Below are positions 54,651 through 63,406 of a stretch of 64,000 nt of DNA, piece by piece. The notes beneath the pieces are model-generated. The model did no database searches. It was not told where the DNA came from and saw only the letters and a list, made by a program, of their open reading frames with translations. Source of the DNA: Cytobacillus gottheilii (GTDB lineage: Bacteria > Bacillota > Bacilli > Bacillales > Cytobacillaceae); the NCBI RefSeq assembly GCF_001636345.1, contig NZ_KV440945.1:2085631-2149630 (forward strand), written 5' to 3'. Numbering within the stretch: the stretch's first letter is position 1; the number at the start of each line of letters is the position of its first letter. Position numbers and translations under genes: made by a program.

Positions 54651-54739
54651 CAGATGTGTAATTAGGAAAAGTATGGCAGTTAATTGGTAAAAGTTATAAA
54701 ATAAATAGTATATTTAGGTGTGTTAAAGGGGGTATTTTC

Positions 54740-56851
54740 TTGGCTGAAACAAAAAAAGAAAAGAAAAGTCAGATGCCATTTCGTATCAATTTGTTATTCT
54801 TTGCTGTTTTTTTTCTATTTTCGATTTTAATCGTCCGTCTGGGAATTGTGCAAATTGTAAATGGAGAATCGTATAAACTAGAGGTTGAAAAAACCGAGGA
54901 TGTAACAGTTTCTGATCCTGTGCCGCGCGGCAGAATGCTCGACCGCCATTTTAATATCATCGTCGATAATGTTCCAAAGAGTGCGATTACCTATACAAAT
55001 TCAAATGAAAAACAGCAGGATATGCTTGAAGTTGCCGAGAACCTGTCACTCTTAATAGAACAGCCTGTCGATAAAATTAGAGAAAGAGAAAAGAAAGATT
55101 TTTGGATTATGAGAAATCCCGATGTAGCAAAAGAAAAAATTACAGAGGAAGAATGGGAAGAATTCGAAAACAATGAACGAACTGATAAGGAATTATATCA
55201 GCTTCAAATAGATAGAATTACAGATGAAGATCTTAAGGGACTGTCAATGGAAGATTTAGAGGTCCTGGCGATTTTTAGAGAGTTGACGAGCGGATATGCT
55301 TTTACAAAGCAGATTGTTAAAAATGAAGATGTCAAACCAGAGGAGTATGCTGCAGTAAGTGAAAACCTTGCTTATTTGCCTGGTATCGATACGACTACTG
55401 ACTGGGATCGAACCTATAACTTTGGCAATACATTAAAATCAGTTTTAGGCGGAATCACAGATTCATCGGAAGGACTGCCGAAAGAAAGACTCGACTATTA
55501 CTTAGCAAGAGATTACAGCCTTAATGACCGGGTCGGCAAAAGTTATTTGGAGCTCCAATATGAAGAAGTACTGCATGGGCAAAAGGCAAAGGAAAAAGTC
55601 ATAACAAAAGGAGGACAGCTTCTCGGAACCGAAACACTTACTGAAGGGTCGAGAGGAAAAGATTTAGTGCTTTCTGTTGATATGGAGCTTCAGCAGAAAA
55701 TTGAGAAAATAATTGAAGAGGAAATGATCAAGGCAAAAAATAGCGGAAGAACTCGGCTGCTTGACCGCGCATTTGTCGTGTTAATGGATCCCTATACAGG
55801 AGAAGTCCTAACAATGGCAGGCAAACAGCTGGTGAGAAATAAAGAAACAGGAAAACAGGAAATGCAGGATTATGCGCTTGGAACCATCTCATCAGCATAT
55901 GGTGTTGGCTCTGCAGTTAAAGGAGCAACTGTCTTAACAGGATTTAAAACAGGGGCCATTAATCAAAATACAGTGTTTTATGATTCGCCAGTGAAAATTA
56001 GGGATACTCCTTTAAAAAGTTCTTGGTTTAATGGCAGTTTCCAAGGCAATATGAGTGTCTTACGGGCTTTGCGAAAATCATCCAATGTCTATATGTTTAA
56101 GACAGCGATGGCGATTGGTGAAGGAAATTATGTTTATGACCAGCCGCTTACATTAAGAAATAAGCGTGCTTTTGAAGATATGCGGGATGGCTTTAGTGAA
56201 TTTGGTCTTGGTGTACGGACAGGAATTGATTTGCCTAATGAGATTCCAGGCTATATTGGGCAAGATAGACTGCCGGGAAAACTGCTTGACCTTGCGATCG
56301 GACAGTTTGATACTTATACACCTATGCAGCTGGCTCAATACGTATCTACTATTGCAAATGGGGGTTACCGTATTCAGCCAAGAATGGTAAAAGAGATAAG
56401 AGAGTCGACGATTGATGGGGAAACGCTTGGACCAATCATTCAGGAGATGCAGCCTACTATCTTAAACAAATTAGAGATGACTGAAAATGAAATTGGGATT
56501 GTGAAGGAAGGGTTTAGACAAGTAATGAACAACCCGGACGGCACTGCTTATAGAGCGTTTGCAGATGCACCCTATGCACCTGCGGGGAAAACAGGAACAG
56601 CTGAGGCCTTTTACGATGGACCGGATCGAAAAAAAGGAGATCCGCTGATTCCGGTTATGAATTTAAGTCTGGTCGCATATGCACCATATAACAATCCAGA
56701 GATCGCCATGTCGGTTGTCGTGCCGTGGGCATATGAAGGAGAATCAGGTCATACAGCTAATTATGATATTGGCCGGAGGGTATTAGATACGTACTTTGCG
56801 TTAAAAAATGATCAGTCAGATCCGGTTAAAGATGAATCAGAAGATCAGTAA
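54740..56851 (+). CDS. Class B penicillin-binding protein, PbpA/PbpH type
   Basis: 703 residues from TTG 54740 (AAAGGGGG upstream). One N-terminal membrane anchor, a dimerisation domain starting VPRGRMLDRHFNIIVDN, and a transpeptidase domain with SAVK (GSAVKGATVLTG), SSN (KSSNVYMFK) and KTG (GKTGTAEAFY). Aligns along its length with B. subtilis PBP2a (PbpA), including RVGKSYLELQYE. Cross-links lateral wall peptidoglycan for rod shape in relatives; PbpA and PbpH cannot be separated here. Confidence 0.93.
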   Translation: MAETKKEKKSQMPFRINLLFFAVFFLFSILIVRLGIVQIVNGESYKLEVEKTEDVTVSDPVPRGRMLDRHFNIIVDNVPKSAITYTNSNEKQQDMLEVAENLSLLIEQPVDKIREREKKDFWIMRNPDVAKEKITEEEWEEFENNERTDKELYQLQIDRITDEDLKGLSMEDLEVLAIFRELTSGYAFTKQIVKNEDVKPEEYAAVSENLAYLPGIDTTTDWDRTYNFGNTLKSVLGGITDSSEGLPKERLDYYLARDYSLNDRVGKSYLELQYEEVLHGQKAKEKVITKGGQLLGTETLTEGSRGKDLVLSVDMELQQKIEKIIEEEMIKAKNSGRTRLLDRAFVVLMDPYTGEVLTMAGKQLVRNKETGKQEMQDYALGTISSAYGVGSAVKGATVLTGFKTGAINQNTVFYDSPVKIRDTPLKSSWFNGSFQGNMSVLRALRKSSNVYMFKTAMAIGEGNYVYDQPLTLRNKRAFEDMRDGFSEFGLGVRTGIDLPNEIPGYIGQDRLPGKLLDLAIGQFDTYTPMQLAQYVSTIANGGYRIQPRMVKEIRESTIDGETLGPIIQEMQPTILNKLEMTENEIGIVKEGFRQVMNNPDGTAYRAFADAPYAPAGKTGTAEAFYDGPDRKKGDPLIPVMNLSLVAYAPYNNPEIAMSVVVPWAYEGESGHTANYDIGRRVLDTYFALKNDQSDPVKDESEDQ

Positions 56852-56880
56852 AGACCAGGAGTTTTCTCCTGGTCTCATCT
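56852..56880. terminator. Terminator, probably shared
   Basis: AGACCAGGAG-TTTT-CTCCTGGTCT perfect stem between convergent genes; T-poor on the plus side (CATCTC). Confidence 0.75.
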
Positions 56881-57077
56881 CATTCATGGTGTTTCCTCGG
56901 AAGGACCTGCCTGCCTTTAATCATGAATTTATTCCATAACTTTTTCAGTTTTATAAAAACACTCTCTGTCCGTCGCTCCGTTTTTAATAGCTTCCGATAG
57001 AAAAAGAAATGTATGGCTTCCTCCAAAAGAATGAGAAACAGAAAGAGACCTCCTATCAGCATAAGCCAAAATGTCAT
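56880..57077 (-). CDS. Small single-helix membrane protein
   Basis: 65 residues: MTFWLMLIGGLFLFLILLEEAIHFFF anchor and a strongly basic cytoplasmic tail. AAGGAGG at good spacing before the ATG supports it as real. Unknown family. Confidence 0.7.
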   Translation of the reverse strand: MTFWLMLIGGLFLFLILLEEAIHFFFYRKLLKTERRTESVFIKLKKLWNKFMIKGRQVLPRKHHE

Positions 57078-57236
57078 CTCAATACCTCCTTATCTTTCAT
57101 CCTATTGGAATTACAGGGATATTATGCAGCATTCTATTGCTATTTTCCCTATCCGATTCTTTCATAAACAGTTCAGGTTTAGTTATTTAATAGAAGGGAA
57201 TAAAAAAACATAAAGATCTTGATGAGGAGGATCGAC

Positions 57237-57569
57237 ATGACAGAACTAACGAAAACCTATTATATCGATATTGAAAACAGAGTCATTCATCAAACACCAG
57301 AAGCAGCAGAATGGCATTTTAAAATATTCGCTTCAGAAGAAGAGGCCGCTAAAATAAGTGACGAATTACGCAAAAACTATAATGCCGACTTGAAAACATA
57401 TGTTAGATCTCATATTCCATTTTTAGAATATCATCATGACCCGCAAAACGATGAATATGATGAAGCAATAGAGAAAGTTTATGCGATGATTTATCAATAT
57501 GGTGATGAAGAAGCAAAAGAGCATATTGAGCGAATGGGGATACTATCCGAAGAGCAAAAGCAGTCCTAA
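57237..57569 (+). CDS. Conserved hypothetical protein
   Basis: 110 residues from ATG 57237 (GAGGAGG upstream). MTELTKTYYIDIENRVIHQTPEAAEWHFKIFASEEEAAKISDELRK then an acidic helical part. It seems widespread in Bacillus but I know no function. A weak CAG.CC / GG.CTG hairpin with a T run overlaps its stop. Confidence 0.7.
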   Translation: MTELTKTYYIDIENRVIHQTPEAAEWHFKIFASEEEAAKISDELRKNYNADLKTYVRSHIPFLEYHHDPQNDEYDEAIEKVYAMIYQYGDEEAKEHIERMGILSEEQKQS

Positions 57570-57681
57570 TAGGGGCTGTTTTTTTACTTTCAGGGAGGAG
57601 TGATGATCTGACATAGCTTATTAGAAGGTTGAAAAGGTAAATGAAAACAAGTTGTTTTTATGTATGATTACCAGTCAATCG

Positions 57682-57900
57682 TCAAGTTCTCAAAACATAA
57701 ATAAGCAATAAAAAAGAACCATCATGATTTTCATCTAATGAATGGTTCTTATGTTTTATTCGGAATAACGTTTCATTTTTTGTCTTCGTTTTTCTCGTAC
57801 TCATATCTGCTCCAGCAAACGGGCTGCGGTTTTGCTCGGGGTTCCGTCTTCCTTCACGAACTAACTTTTCTCTTTTCTTTTTAGCAGCTGATTTGGCCAT
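57682..57900 (-). CDS. yqkK: YqkK-like small basic protein with a tail reading through a terminator
   Basis: 72 residues from ATG 57900. MAKSAAKKKREKLVREGRRNPEQNRSPFAGADMSTRKTKTKNETLFRIKHK matches the YqkK family. The last 20 residues (SLDENHDGSF onward) are coded by a stem-loop with a T run on the same strand, so this tail looks secondary, perhaps from loss of an earlier stop. Confidence 0.75.
   Translation of the reverse strand: MAKSAAKKKREKLVREGRRNPEQNRSPFAGADMSTRKTKTKNETLFRIKHKNHSLDENHDGSFLLLIYVLRT
57709..57750 (-). terminator. Terminator of the yqkK-like gene, inside its frame
   Basis: On the minus strand AAGAACCAT / ATGGTTCTT stem then TTTTTTATTG. Confidence 0.75.
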
Positions 57901-58002
57901 TAAATCCACACTCCTTTAATTTGTTAGTCATATTTTACCATAATTAAAACCGAATTACATAGTTCAGCAAAAAATAATGAAGTGACAGTAAAATAAGGGT
58001 TT

Positions 58003-58060
58003 TTCCCTAAAGAGATAGGGAAGTTCCCCGATATGGCGACAGCTCTTTCTCCTATACAAT
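58003..58060 (+). promoter_or_regulatory. Activator-type promoter of the nitrate-reduction operon
   Basis: Perfect inverted repeat TTCCCTA-aagaga-TAGGGAA (58003-58022) and an adjoining GGGAAGTTCCC (58018-58028) lie upstream of TACAAT (58055-58060), which lacks a recognisable -35. The sites centre near -54 and -44 of the predicted start, as for an activator. Regulator unknown; an NreC/NarL-type response regulator is one candidate. Confidence 0.55.
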
Positions 58061-58103
58061 GAAATCATAAAGTATGTGAAGGTTGTAACAAGGAGGAGTA
58101 AAC

Positions 58104-59180
58104 ATGGAAACAGCCAAAACTGAGAAAGCTGTTACTTCAATTAATCAGGCATTTGCTTCAAGGTTCGCAAAATCAATGTTTCTATCTGTAATAGGACTTG
58201 CAGTACTATCATTTATCGGAACGAGAATGTTTACACATGTTGACTTAAATTTATACGGATACATGGTTGGTACGATCATATTTTTAGGAGGCTTCTTTTA
58301 TCGCTTTATTGCTTGGGGAGAACGCCCGCCAACAAAAATCATCATTAAAAAGGGAATTAAGCTGCTTTTCAGAAAATCAACACCAAAAACATCTGTAGAA
58401 CAGCTGGCAACCTACCGTTTTATCTGGAATAGGGGAATTTACCGATGGACACAGCACATTATGATGGGCTGGGGAGTAATCTTGTCCTGTCTCGTTACTT
58501 TTCCGCTAGTGTTCGGCTGGATGTACTTCACAATGGATGAGAACGGTATGTACAACATCATTTTAATGGGCATTCAAATTTTGACAGTGCCAGCTGATGG
58601 ATTAATCGCTAACTTTTCTTATAATGCACTAAACATCTCCGCAACAATGGTTATTATCGGAGTTTGTATGGCGCTTTACCGCCGTTTGAAAAATATGCAG
58701 GCAAGAGCAGAACAAAAATTTCTATACGACTTTCTTCCATTATATATGCTGCTCTTTATCAGCATAACAGGATTAGCTCTTACATTCAGCAATGTATTCC
58801 TGCATGGATTTGGACACCCGGTTATGTCGCTCATTCATCAGTGGTCCGTCATTATCACGTTGATTTACTTGCCATTTGGTAAGCTTGCACATATTCCATT
58901 TAGACCATTAAGTGTCTTTGCAAGAAACTATCGAGAGCATTATATGGAAGCTGCACCAAAGCAATGCAAGGTTTGCGGCAATGAATTCGTATCAGTTGAA
59001 CAATCAAATGACGTTATAGATGTACTTCAGACAAATCATATTCAATTTCAGACAGAGGATGGGCATCACCTTGCAGAGCTTTGTCTGCCATGCAGAAGGA
59101 AATATCGGATGGCACAGTTTTCAGGGTTTCCTACTCACGAAGTAAAGGTTAAGGAGGCAAACCAGAATGCAAAGGGATAA
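58104..59180 (+). CDS. NarI/DsrM-like cytochrome b membrane protein with C-terminal Cys motifs
   Basis: 358 residues, about six membrane helices with His in RWTQHIMMGWG, LHGFGHPVMSLIHQW and KLAHIPFRPLS suited to bind b hemes. The C-terminal cytoplasmic part has CKVCGNEF and CLPCRRKYR, a CxxC pair likely to bind zinc or a cluster. It probably oxidises quinol and passes electrons to the next gene products. AGGAGG upstream; overlaps the reductase gene by 14 bases. Confidence 0.75.
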   Translation: METAKTEKAVTSINQAFASRFAKSMFLSVIGLAVLSFIGTRMFTHVDLNLYGYMVGTIIFLGGFFYRFIAWGERPPTKIIIKKGIKLLFRKSTPKTSVEQLATYRFIWNRGIYRWTQHIMMGWGVILSCLVTFPLVFGWMYFTMDENGMYNIILMGIQILTVPADGLIANFSYNALNISATMVIIGVCMALYRRLKNMQARAEQKFLYDFLPLYMLLFISITGLALTFSNVFLHGFGHPVMSLIHQWSVIITLIYLPFGKLAHIPFRPLSVFARNYREHYMEAAPKQCKVCGNEFVSVEQSNDVIDVLQTNHIQFQTEDGHHLAELCLPCRRKYRMAQFSGFPTHEVKVKEANQNAKG

Positions 59181-61332
59181 GTTTTTTAAAGAAATCGAAA
59201 ATGTGTATCACCCGAATGAAAAATTAATTAAAACACATTGCAGTTATTGTGGAATGCAGTGCGGCATGAATCTGCGGGTTAATACATCTACAAACAAAAT
59301 CATTGGGGTTGAGCCAAGATATGACTGGCCGGTTACAGTAGGAAAAATGTGTCCCAAAGGGGTTACAGCTTACCAGCAGACGAATCATGATGATCGCCTA
59401 TTAAAACCGCTTATTCGTGATGATGCATCTTTAAAAGGAACAACAAAGGGTTTTAGAGAAGCCAGCTGGGATGAGGCATACGACCTGATCGCTAAAAAAT
59501 TTACAGAGCTTCAAGAGAATTACGGGAAAGACAGTTTATCCGTTTTTAGCGGAGTATCAATGACAAATGAAAAATGTTATCTGACAGGGAAATTTGCACG
59601 AGTTGCACTAGGAACAAAATATATCGATTATAATGGGCGCTTCTGTATGTCAAGTGCTGCCGGCGGTTTCCTAAGATCACTTGGGGTTGACCGAGGATCT
59701 ACCTTGCCTTGGACAGATATACATGAAACAGATTGCTTATTCATAGCTGGCAGTAATACAGCAGAATGTCATCCGACCTCTATCTTCCGCTTATGGAATG
59801 TACAGGAGAGAGGCGGTTATATTATCGTCGTGGATCCAAGGGAGACACCTATTGCCAGAAGAGCGGATGTGCATTTGGATATTCGTCCTGGAACTGATTT
59901 AGCGCTTGCAAATGGAATCCTTCATTTATTAATTGAAAATGGATTTACTGATGAACAATTTGTGAACAATCACACAAATGGTTTTGAAGAAACAAGAGAG
60001 CTTGTTAAAGAATTTACTCCTGAATATACAAGTGAAATTACAGGTGTTGATCCGGAAAAGATTATCCGAGCAGCGGAAATCTACGGTAAAGCTCCTAACG
60101 CGGTTGTTATGTTTGCCAGAGGAATTGAACAGCAGCATAAAGGTGTTGACAATGTTTCTGCATATACAAACATGGCGCTTGTAACAGGGAAGATCGGAAG
60201 ACCTAAATCAGGAGTAGCGACATTTACTGGACAGGGAAATGGCCAGGGCGGCCGTGAACATGGACAAAAATCAGACCTTCTGCCAGGGTATCGTAAAATC
60301 ACGAACCCAGAACATGTAAGAGAAGTTTGCCAATTCTGGGGAATCTCAGAAGATGAAATGCCAAAGGCTGGTGTTTCTGCCTACGAACTCTTCGAACTGA
60401 TGGCTAAAAAGGAAATTCGCGGTTTATATCTGCTTTGTTCAAACCCAGCTGTATCCGCGCCAAATTTAAACTTTGTCAGAGAAACACTGAAGAATTTAGA
60501 TTTCATGGTGTGTGCAGATTTCTACCTATCTGAATCAGCTGAATTTGCTGATGTAATCTTGCCTTCTGTTACCTGGTCAGAAGATGAAGGTACGACAACC
60601 AACCTGGAAGGCAGAATTATTAAAATTAATAAAGCGCAAGAGCCTGTTGGAGAATCAAAACCAGATTGGCAAATGCAGGTTGAGCTAGCAGAACGTCTGG
60701 GAAGAGGGAAGTATTTCTCCCATCTGAAAACAGCCAGAGATGTTGCGGATGAATTCAGGGCAGCTTCTAAAGGCGGCTATGCGGACTACTACGGAGCAAC
60801 ATGGGAAAAAATCGAAAAACAAGATGGAGTCTTTTGGCCATGTAAAGATGAGAACGATGAAGGAACACCGCATATGTTCCTTGATAAAAAGTTTTATCAT
60901 CCAGATGGAAAAGCAAAAATTTGCGCATTGCCATATCGAAAGTCAGCAGAGGAACCAGATGAAACCTATCCGCTGCGGATGACAAATGGCCGCGTAGTCT
61001 ATCACTATCTATCTGGTAATCAAACGAGAAGAATCCCTTTCCTCCGTGACATGTGTCCGGAACCATTTATAGAGGTTCATCCGCAAACAGCTGAAAAATA
61101 TAAGATCTCCCATGAAGAAGAGGTACGTCTTTACACAAGAAGAGGGGAAGCTTTTTACAAGGTTAAAATAACAGAGGCAATTCGTCCTGATACGGTCTTT
61201 GTGCCTTACCATTTCGGCCATGAAAAATCTATCAATCTACTTACGATTGCTGCACTGGATCCTATGAGCAGAATGCCTGAATTTAAAGTTTGTGCAGCCC
61301 AAATCGAAAAGCTTGATCGAGAGAAGGTGTAA
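59167..61332 (+). CDS. Molybdopterin nitrate reductase-type catalytic subunit (Nas/Nap family)
   Basis: 721 residues, no signal peptide, hence cytoplasmic. N-terminal [4Fe-4S] site CSYCGMQCGMNLR...GKMCPKG, the Mo-ligand Cys in NGRFCMSSAAGG, and TGQGNGQGGREHG, close to the TGQPNAMGGRE signature of assimilatory and periplasmic nitrate reductases. Binds bis-MGD. Nitrate is the likely substrate given the NarK-type gene downstream. The usual NasB-type NAD(P)H partner is absent; ferredoxin, Rieske and cytochrome b genes surround it instead. Confidence 0.85.
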   Translation: MQRDKFFKEIENVYHPNEKLIKTHCSYCGMQCGMNLRVNTSTNKIIGVEPRYDWPVTVGKMCPKGVTAYQQTNHDDRLLKPLIRDDASLKGTTKGFREASWDEAYDLIAKKFTELQENYGKDSLSVFSGVSMTNEKCYLTGKFARVALGTKYIDYNGRFCMSSAAGGFLRSLGVDRGSTLPWTDIHETDCLFIAGSNTAECHPTSIFRLWNVQERGGYIIVVDPRETPIARRADVHLDIRPGTDLALANGILHLLIENGFTDEQFVNNHTNGFEETRELVKEFTPEYTSEITGVDPEKIIRAAEIYGKAPNAVVMFARGIEQQHKGVDNVSAYTNMALVTGKIGRPKSGVATFTGQGNGQGGREHGQKSDLLPGYRKITNPEHVREVCQFWGISEDEMPKAGVSAYELFELMAKKEIRGLYLLCSNPAVSAPNLNFVRETLKNLDFMVCADFYLSESAEFADVILPSVTWSEDEGTTTNLEGRIIKINKAQEPVGESKPDWQMQVELAERLGRGKYFSHLKTARDVADEFRAASKGGYADYYGATWEKIEKQDGVFWPCKDENDEGTPHMFLDKKFYHPDGKAKICALPYRKSAEEPDETYPLRMTNGRVVYHYLSGNQTRRIPFLRDMCPEPFIEVHPQTAEKYKISHEEEVRLYTRRGEAFYKVKITEAIRPDTVFVPYHFGHEKSINLLTIAALDPMSRMPEFKVCAAQIEKLDREKV

Positions 61333-61337
61333 CAGCA

Positions 61338-61898
61338 ATGAAAAAGAGACTTTATATAGAGCTTGAAAATTGTATAGGCTGCAGATCTTGTTTAGCAGCC
61401 TGTACACAGTGCGGAGGGCATGAAGAAAGAAACAGAAACTACGTTTATGATGTGAATCCGCTTGTCAGCCGTCAGACAATGCCTTTAATGTGTCTGCACT
61501 GTGTGAATCCTGCTTGTGCCCGCAGCTGTCCGGCACAAGCCATTCAAATTCATGAAACAGGAGCGGTGCTTTCAGCGCTGGTTGAAAAATGCATCGGCTG
61601 CCAAAACTGTACGATTGCATGTCCATACGGTATTCCGAAATTCGACGAAGAGCAAAACCTAATGTACAAATGTGACCTGTGTATTGACCGTACGAAAGAT
61701 GGAATACCGCCAATGTGTGCAAGCGTCTGTCCTTCAAACACACTGCAATGGCTAACAGAAGAGGAAATTGAGCAAAAACAAAAGCAATACAACATGTCTA
61801 ACGGAAAATGGGTAACAAGTCAGCCGTATTTAGAAGGCGAAACAAATGTAAAAGTAAATCTTCCTGGGATCCTCCAGGGAATCACAAAGCTTTATTAG
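61338..61898 (+). CDS. Four-cluster ferredoxin subunit (DmsB/NrfC type)
   Basis: 186 residues with four Cys groups: CIGCRSCLAAC, CLHCVNPACARSC, CIGCQNCTIAC and CDLCIDRTKDGIPPMCASVC, fitting four [4Fe-4S] clusters. Electron wire between the membrane cytochrome and the molybdenum subunit by analogy with DmsB, PsrB and NrfC. No signal sequence. Five bases after the catalytic gene. Confidence 0.9.
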   Translation: MKKRLYIELENCIGCRSCLAACTQCGGHEERNRNYVYDVNPLVSRQTMPLMCLHCVNPACARSCPAQAIQIHETGAVLSALVEKCIGCQNCTIACPYGIPKFDEEQNLMYKCDLCIDRTKDGIPPMCASVCPSNTLQWLTEEEIEQKQKQYNMSNGKWVTSQPYLEGETNVKVNLPGILQGITKLY

Positions 61899-61911
61899 GA
61901 GGTGGACGGTG

Positions 61912-62436
61912 ATGAAAGAACGAAATAACAAGATTCCTTTTCCAGAAGATAACTATACTCATAACATTAATCGGGACAATGAAAGAAAGCTGGATCGCCG
62001 TGGGTTTATGAAAACCCTAGTAGGTGCAGCAGGAGTATTTGCTGTATCTTCCCTGCCATGGGGAGCAGTTGCAGCAAAAGAGCTGATGGGATTAGGAGAG
62101 AAAGAGTATCCTCATAAAAAAATTGCTGATCTGAACAACCTGCCTATTGGTGATGCGGTAGAGTTTAAATTTCCAGGAGAACATGATGACGCGATCCTCA
62201 TCAGACTAGGTGAAGAAAAATTTGTTGCTTATCAAAATGCCTGTACCCATTTAAGATGTCCAGTATTTTGGGTCAAAGAGCAGGGAGAAATGGTATGTCC
62301 TTGTCATCATGGCAAATTTGATGTGGAAACTGGTGCACCTACAGCAGGACCGCCAAGGCGGCCGCTTCCTGAAATACAAGTAGAAGTAAATCAAGGTGCT
62401 GTATATGCAGTAAGGGTGAAGAGATATGAAGCGTAG
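61912..62436 (+). CDS. Tat-signal Rieske [2Fe-2S] protein
   Basis: 174 residues. KLDRRGFMKTLVGAAGVFAVSSLPWGA is a twin-arginine signal/anchor; the Rieske ligands are CTHLRCPVFW and CPCHHGKFD, each with Cys and His. Mature part would face outside the membrane while the catalytic subunit is inside, so it probably belongs to the quinol-oxidising side. GGAGGTGG precedes the ATG. Family clear; its role in the operon is inferred. Confidence 0.9.
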   Translation: MKERNNKIPFPEDNYTHNINRDNERKLDRRGFMKTLVGAAGVFAVSSLPWGAVAAKELMGLGEKEYPHKKIADLNNLPIGDAVEFKFPGEHDDAILIRLGEEKFVAYQNACTHLRCPVFWVKEQGEMVCPCHHGKFDVETGAPTAGPPRRPLPEIQVEVNQGAVYAVRVKRYEA

Positions 62437-62611
62437 TTATATTGGCGTTCTTCTCCTCAGTGCTGTCTTGTTTTTAAATATTATTTTCACTCAATATATG
62501 GTGCATCAATATTTTTATGAAAATTATGTAAACACATTGATCTTTTGCGGCTTAAATATCGTCATGTTCCCTATAGCTTTCTTTCTCTATAAAAAAACAA
62601 AAAAGGCGTGA
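62426..62611 (+). CDS. Small two-helix membrane protein of the nitrate operon
   Basis: 61 residues, helices YIGVLLLSAVLFLNIIFTQYMV and TLIFCGLNIVMFPIAFFLY. Overlaps the Rieske gene by 11 bases and is followed by an overlap with the next frame, so cotranslated. No family recognised. Confidence 0.7.
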   Translation: MKRSYIGVLLLSAVLFLNIIFTQYMVHQYFYENYVNTLIFCGLNIVMFPIAFFLYKKTKKA

Positions 62612-62616
62612 GTGCT

Positions 62617-62928
62617 ATGAATAGTGAAACATATATCGATTTTTGTTTTATAAGAGAAAGCAGTGGAAGTTTCAAAGAGGAAATTGATCAGCTGCTACGA
62701 GAACTGTTCGCTAAAATTCGGCTGAACTGGTACTTAGACGTAAAACAAAAAGATGGCCTTGAGATCATCGTTGCGGAAATTAAAGGGATGAGCAAATGGC
62801 AGTCCGAAGCTGAGCTGATACAGTTCATAGAGACAAATGCAAAAGAAGACTTCTGGACGTATCTGCAAGGATATAAAGCTTTTATCTATCCTCAAAGTAA
62901 GGGAGGGAAAAGCTGTGGAGTCCGATAA
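62617..62928 (+). CDS. Unknown protein of the nitrate operon, 103 residues
   Basis: From ATG 62617 (GTG 62608 also possible; it overlaps the previous stop). ETYIDFCFIRESSGSFKEEIDQLLRELFAKIRLNWYLDV and a WTYLQGYKAF end; soluble alpha/beta pattern. Might be an assembly factor in place of NarJ/NapD, an inference from position only. Confidence 0.6.
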   Translation: MNSETYIDFCFIRESSGSFKEEIDQLLRELFAKIRLNWYLDVKQKDGLEIIVAEIKGMSKWQSEAELIQFIETNAKEDFWTYLQGYKAFIYPQSKGGKSCGVR

Positions 62929-63196
62929 AAAGAATAGCTTAAGCATGTTCATACATGAAGATGTAGAAATAGCCATTATCGATACAGATGGAGAGGATCA
63001 GGCACCCCTCTTAACAAAAAGAATTGAACGGATAGAAAATTGTCCTGATCACACTCATTTCAGAATGTATGTAAACCACCTTCAGTTTTTGGCCATTCCC
63101 ATGGAAGCACGATTTGAATGGAAGAATGACCGACTGGTCGCTACTGATGAAAACAGTCAGCTGCAATACTGCATTCGAAAAATAACGAATAACTGA
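62915..63196 (+). CDS. Unknown protein of the nitrate operon, 93 residues
   Basis: From GTG 62915 (GGGAGGG upstream), overlapping the preceding gene by 14 bases. ESDKKNSLSMFIHEDVEIAIIDTDGEDQAPLLTKRIERIENCPDHTHFRMYVNHLQFLAIPMEARFEWKND; beta-rich, no membrane segment, no family recognised. Confidence 0.65.
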   Translation: MESDKKNSLSMFIHEDVEIAIIDTDGEDQAPLLTKRIERIENCPDHTHFRMYVNHLQFLAIPMEARFEWKNDRLVATDENSQLQYCIRKITNN

Positions 63197-63406
63197 GTGA
63201 TAGGAAATTCCGCTGCAGGCAGCTGATTGAAGTAAGTAAAGCCAATAAGCGTATAAGGGTATCTGTACATGCTTTAATGATGACTTTTTAATAGAAGGCA
63301 ATTTTAAAACTGTGACAGATCGTTTTTAAAGAATTGAATCAGTAATCTTTAACACACAGCAATGCCGAGTCGAATGAAAAGTATTGTAACAGGAAGGTGA
63401 AAAGAA

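Noticed and set aside
63306-63330. Fnr site before narK
   Set aside because: Only a TGTGA half site; the other half does not match.
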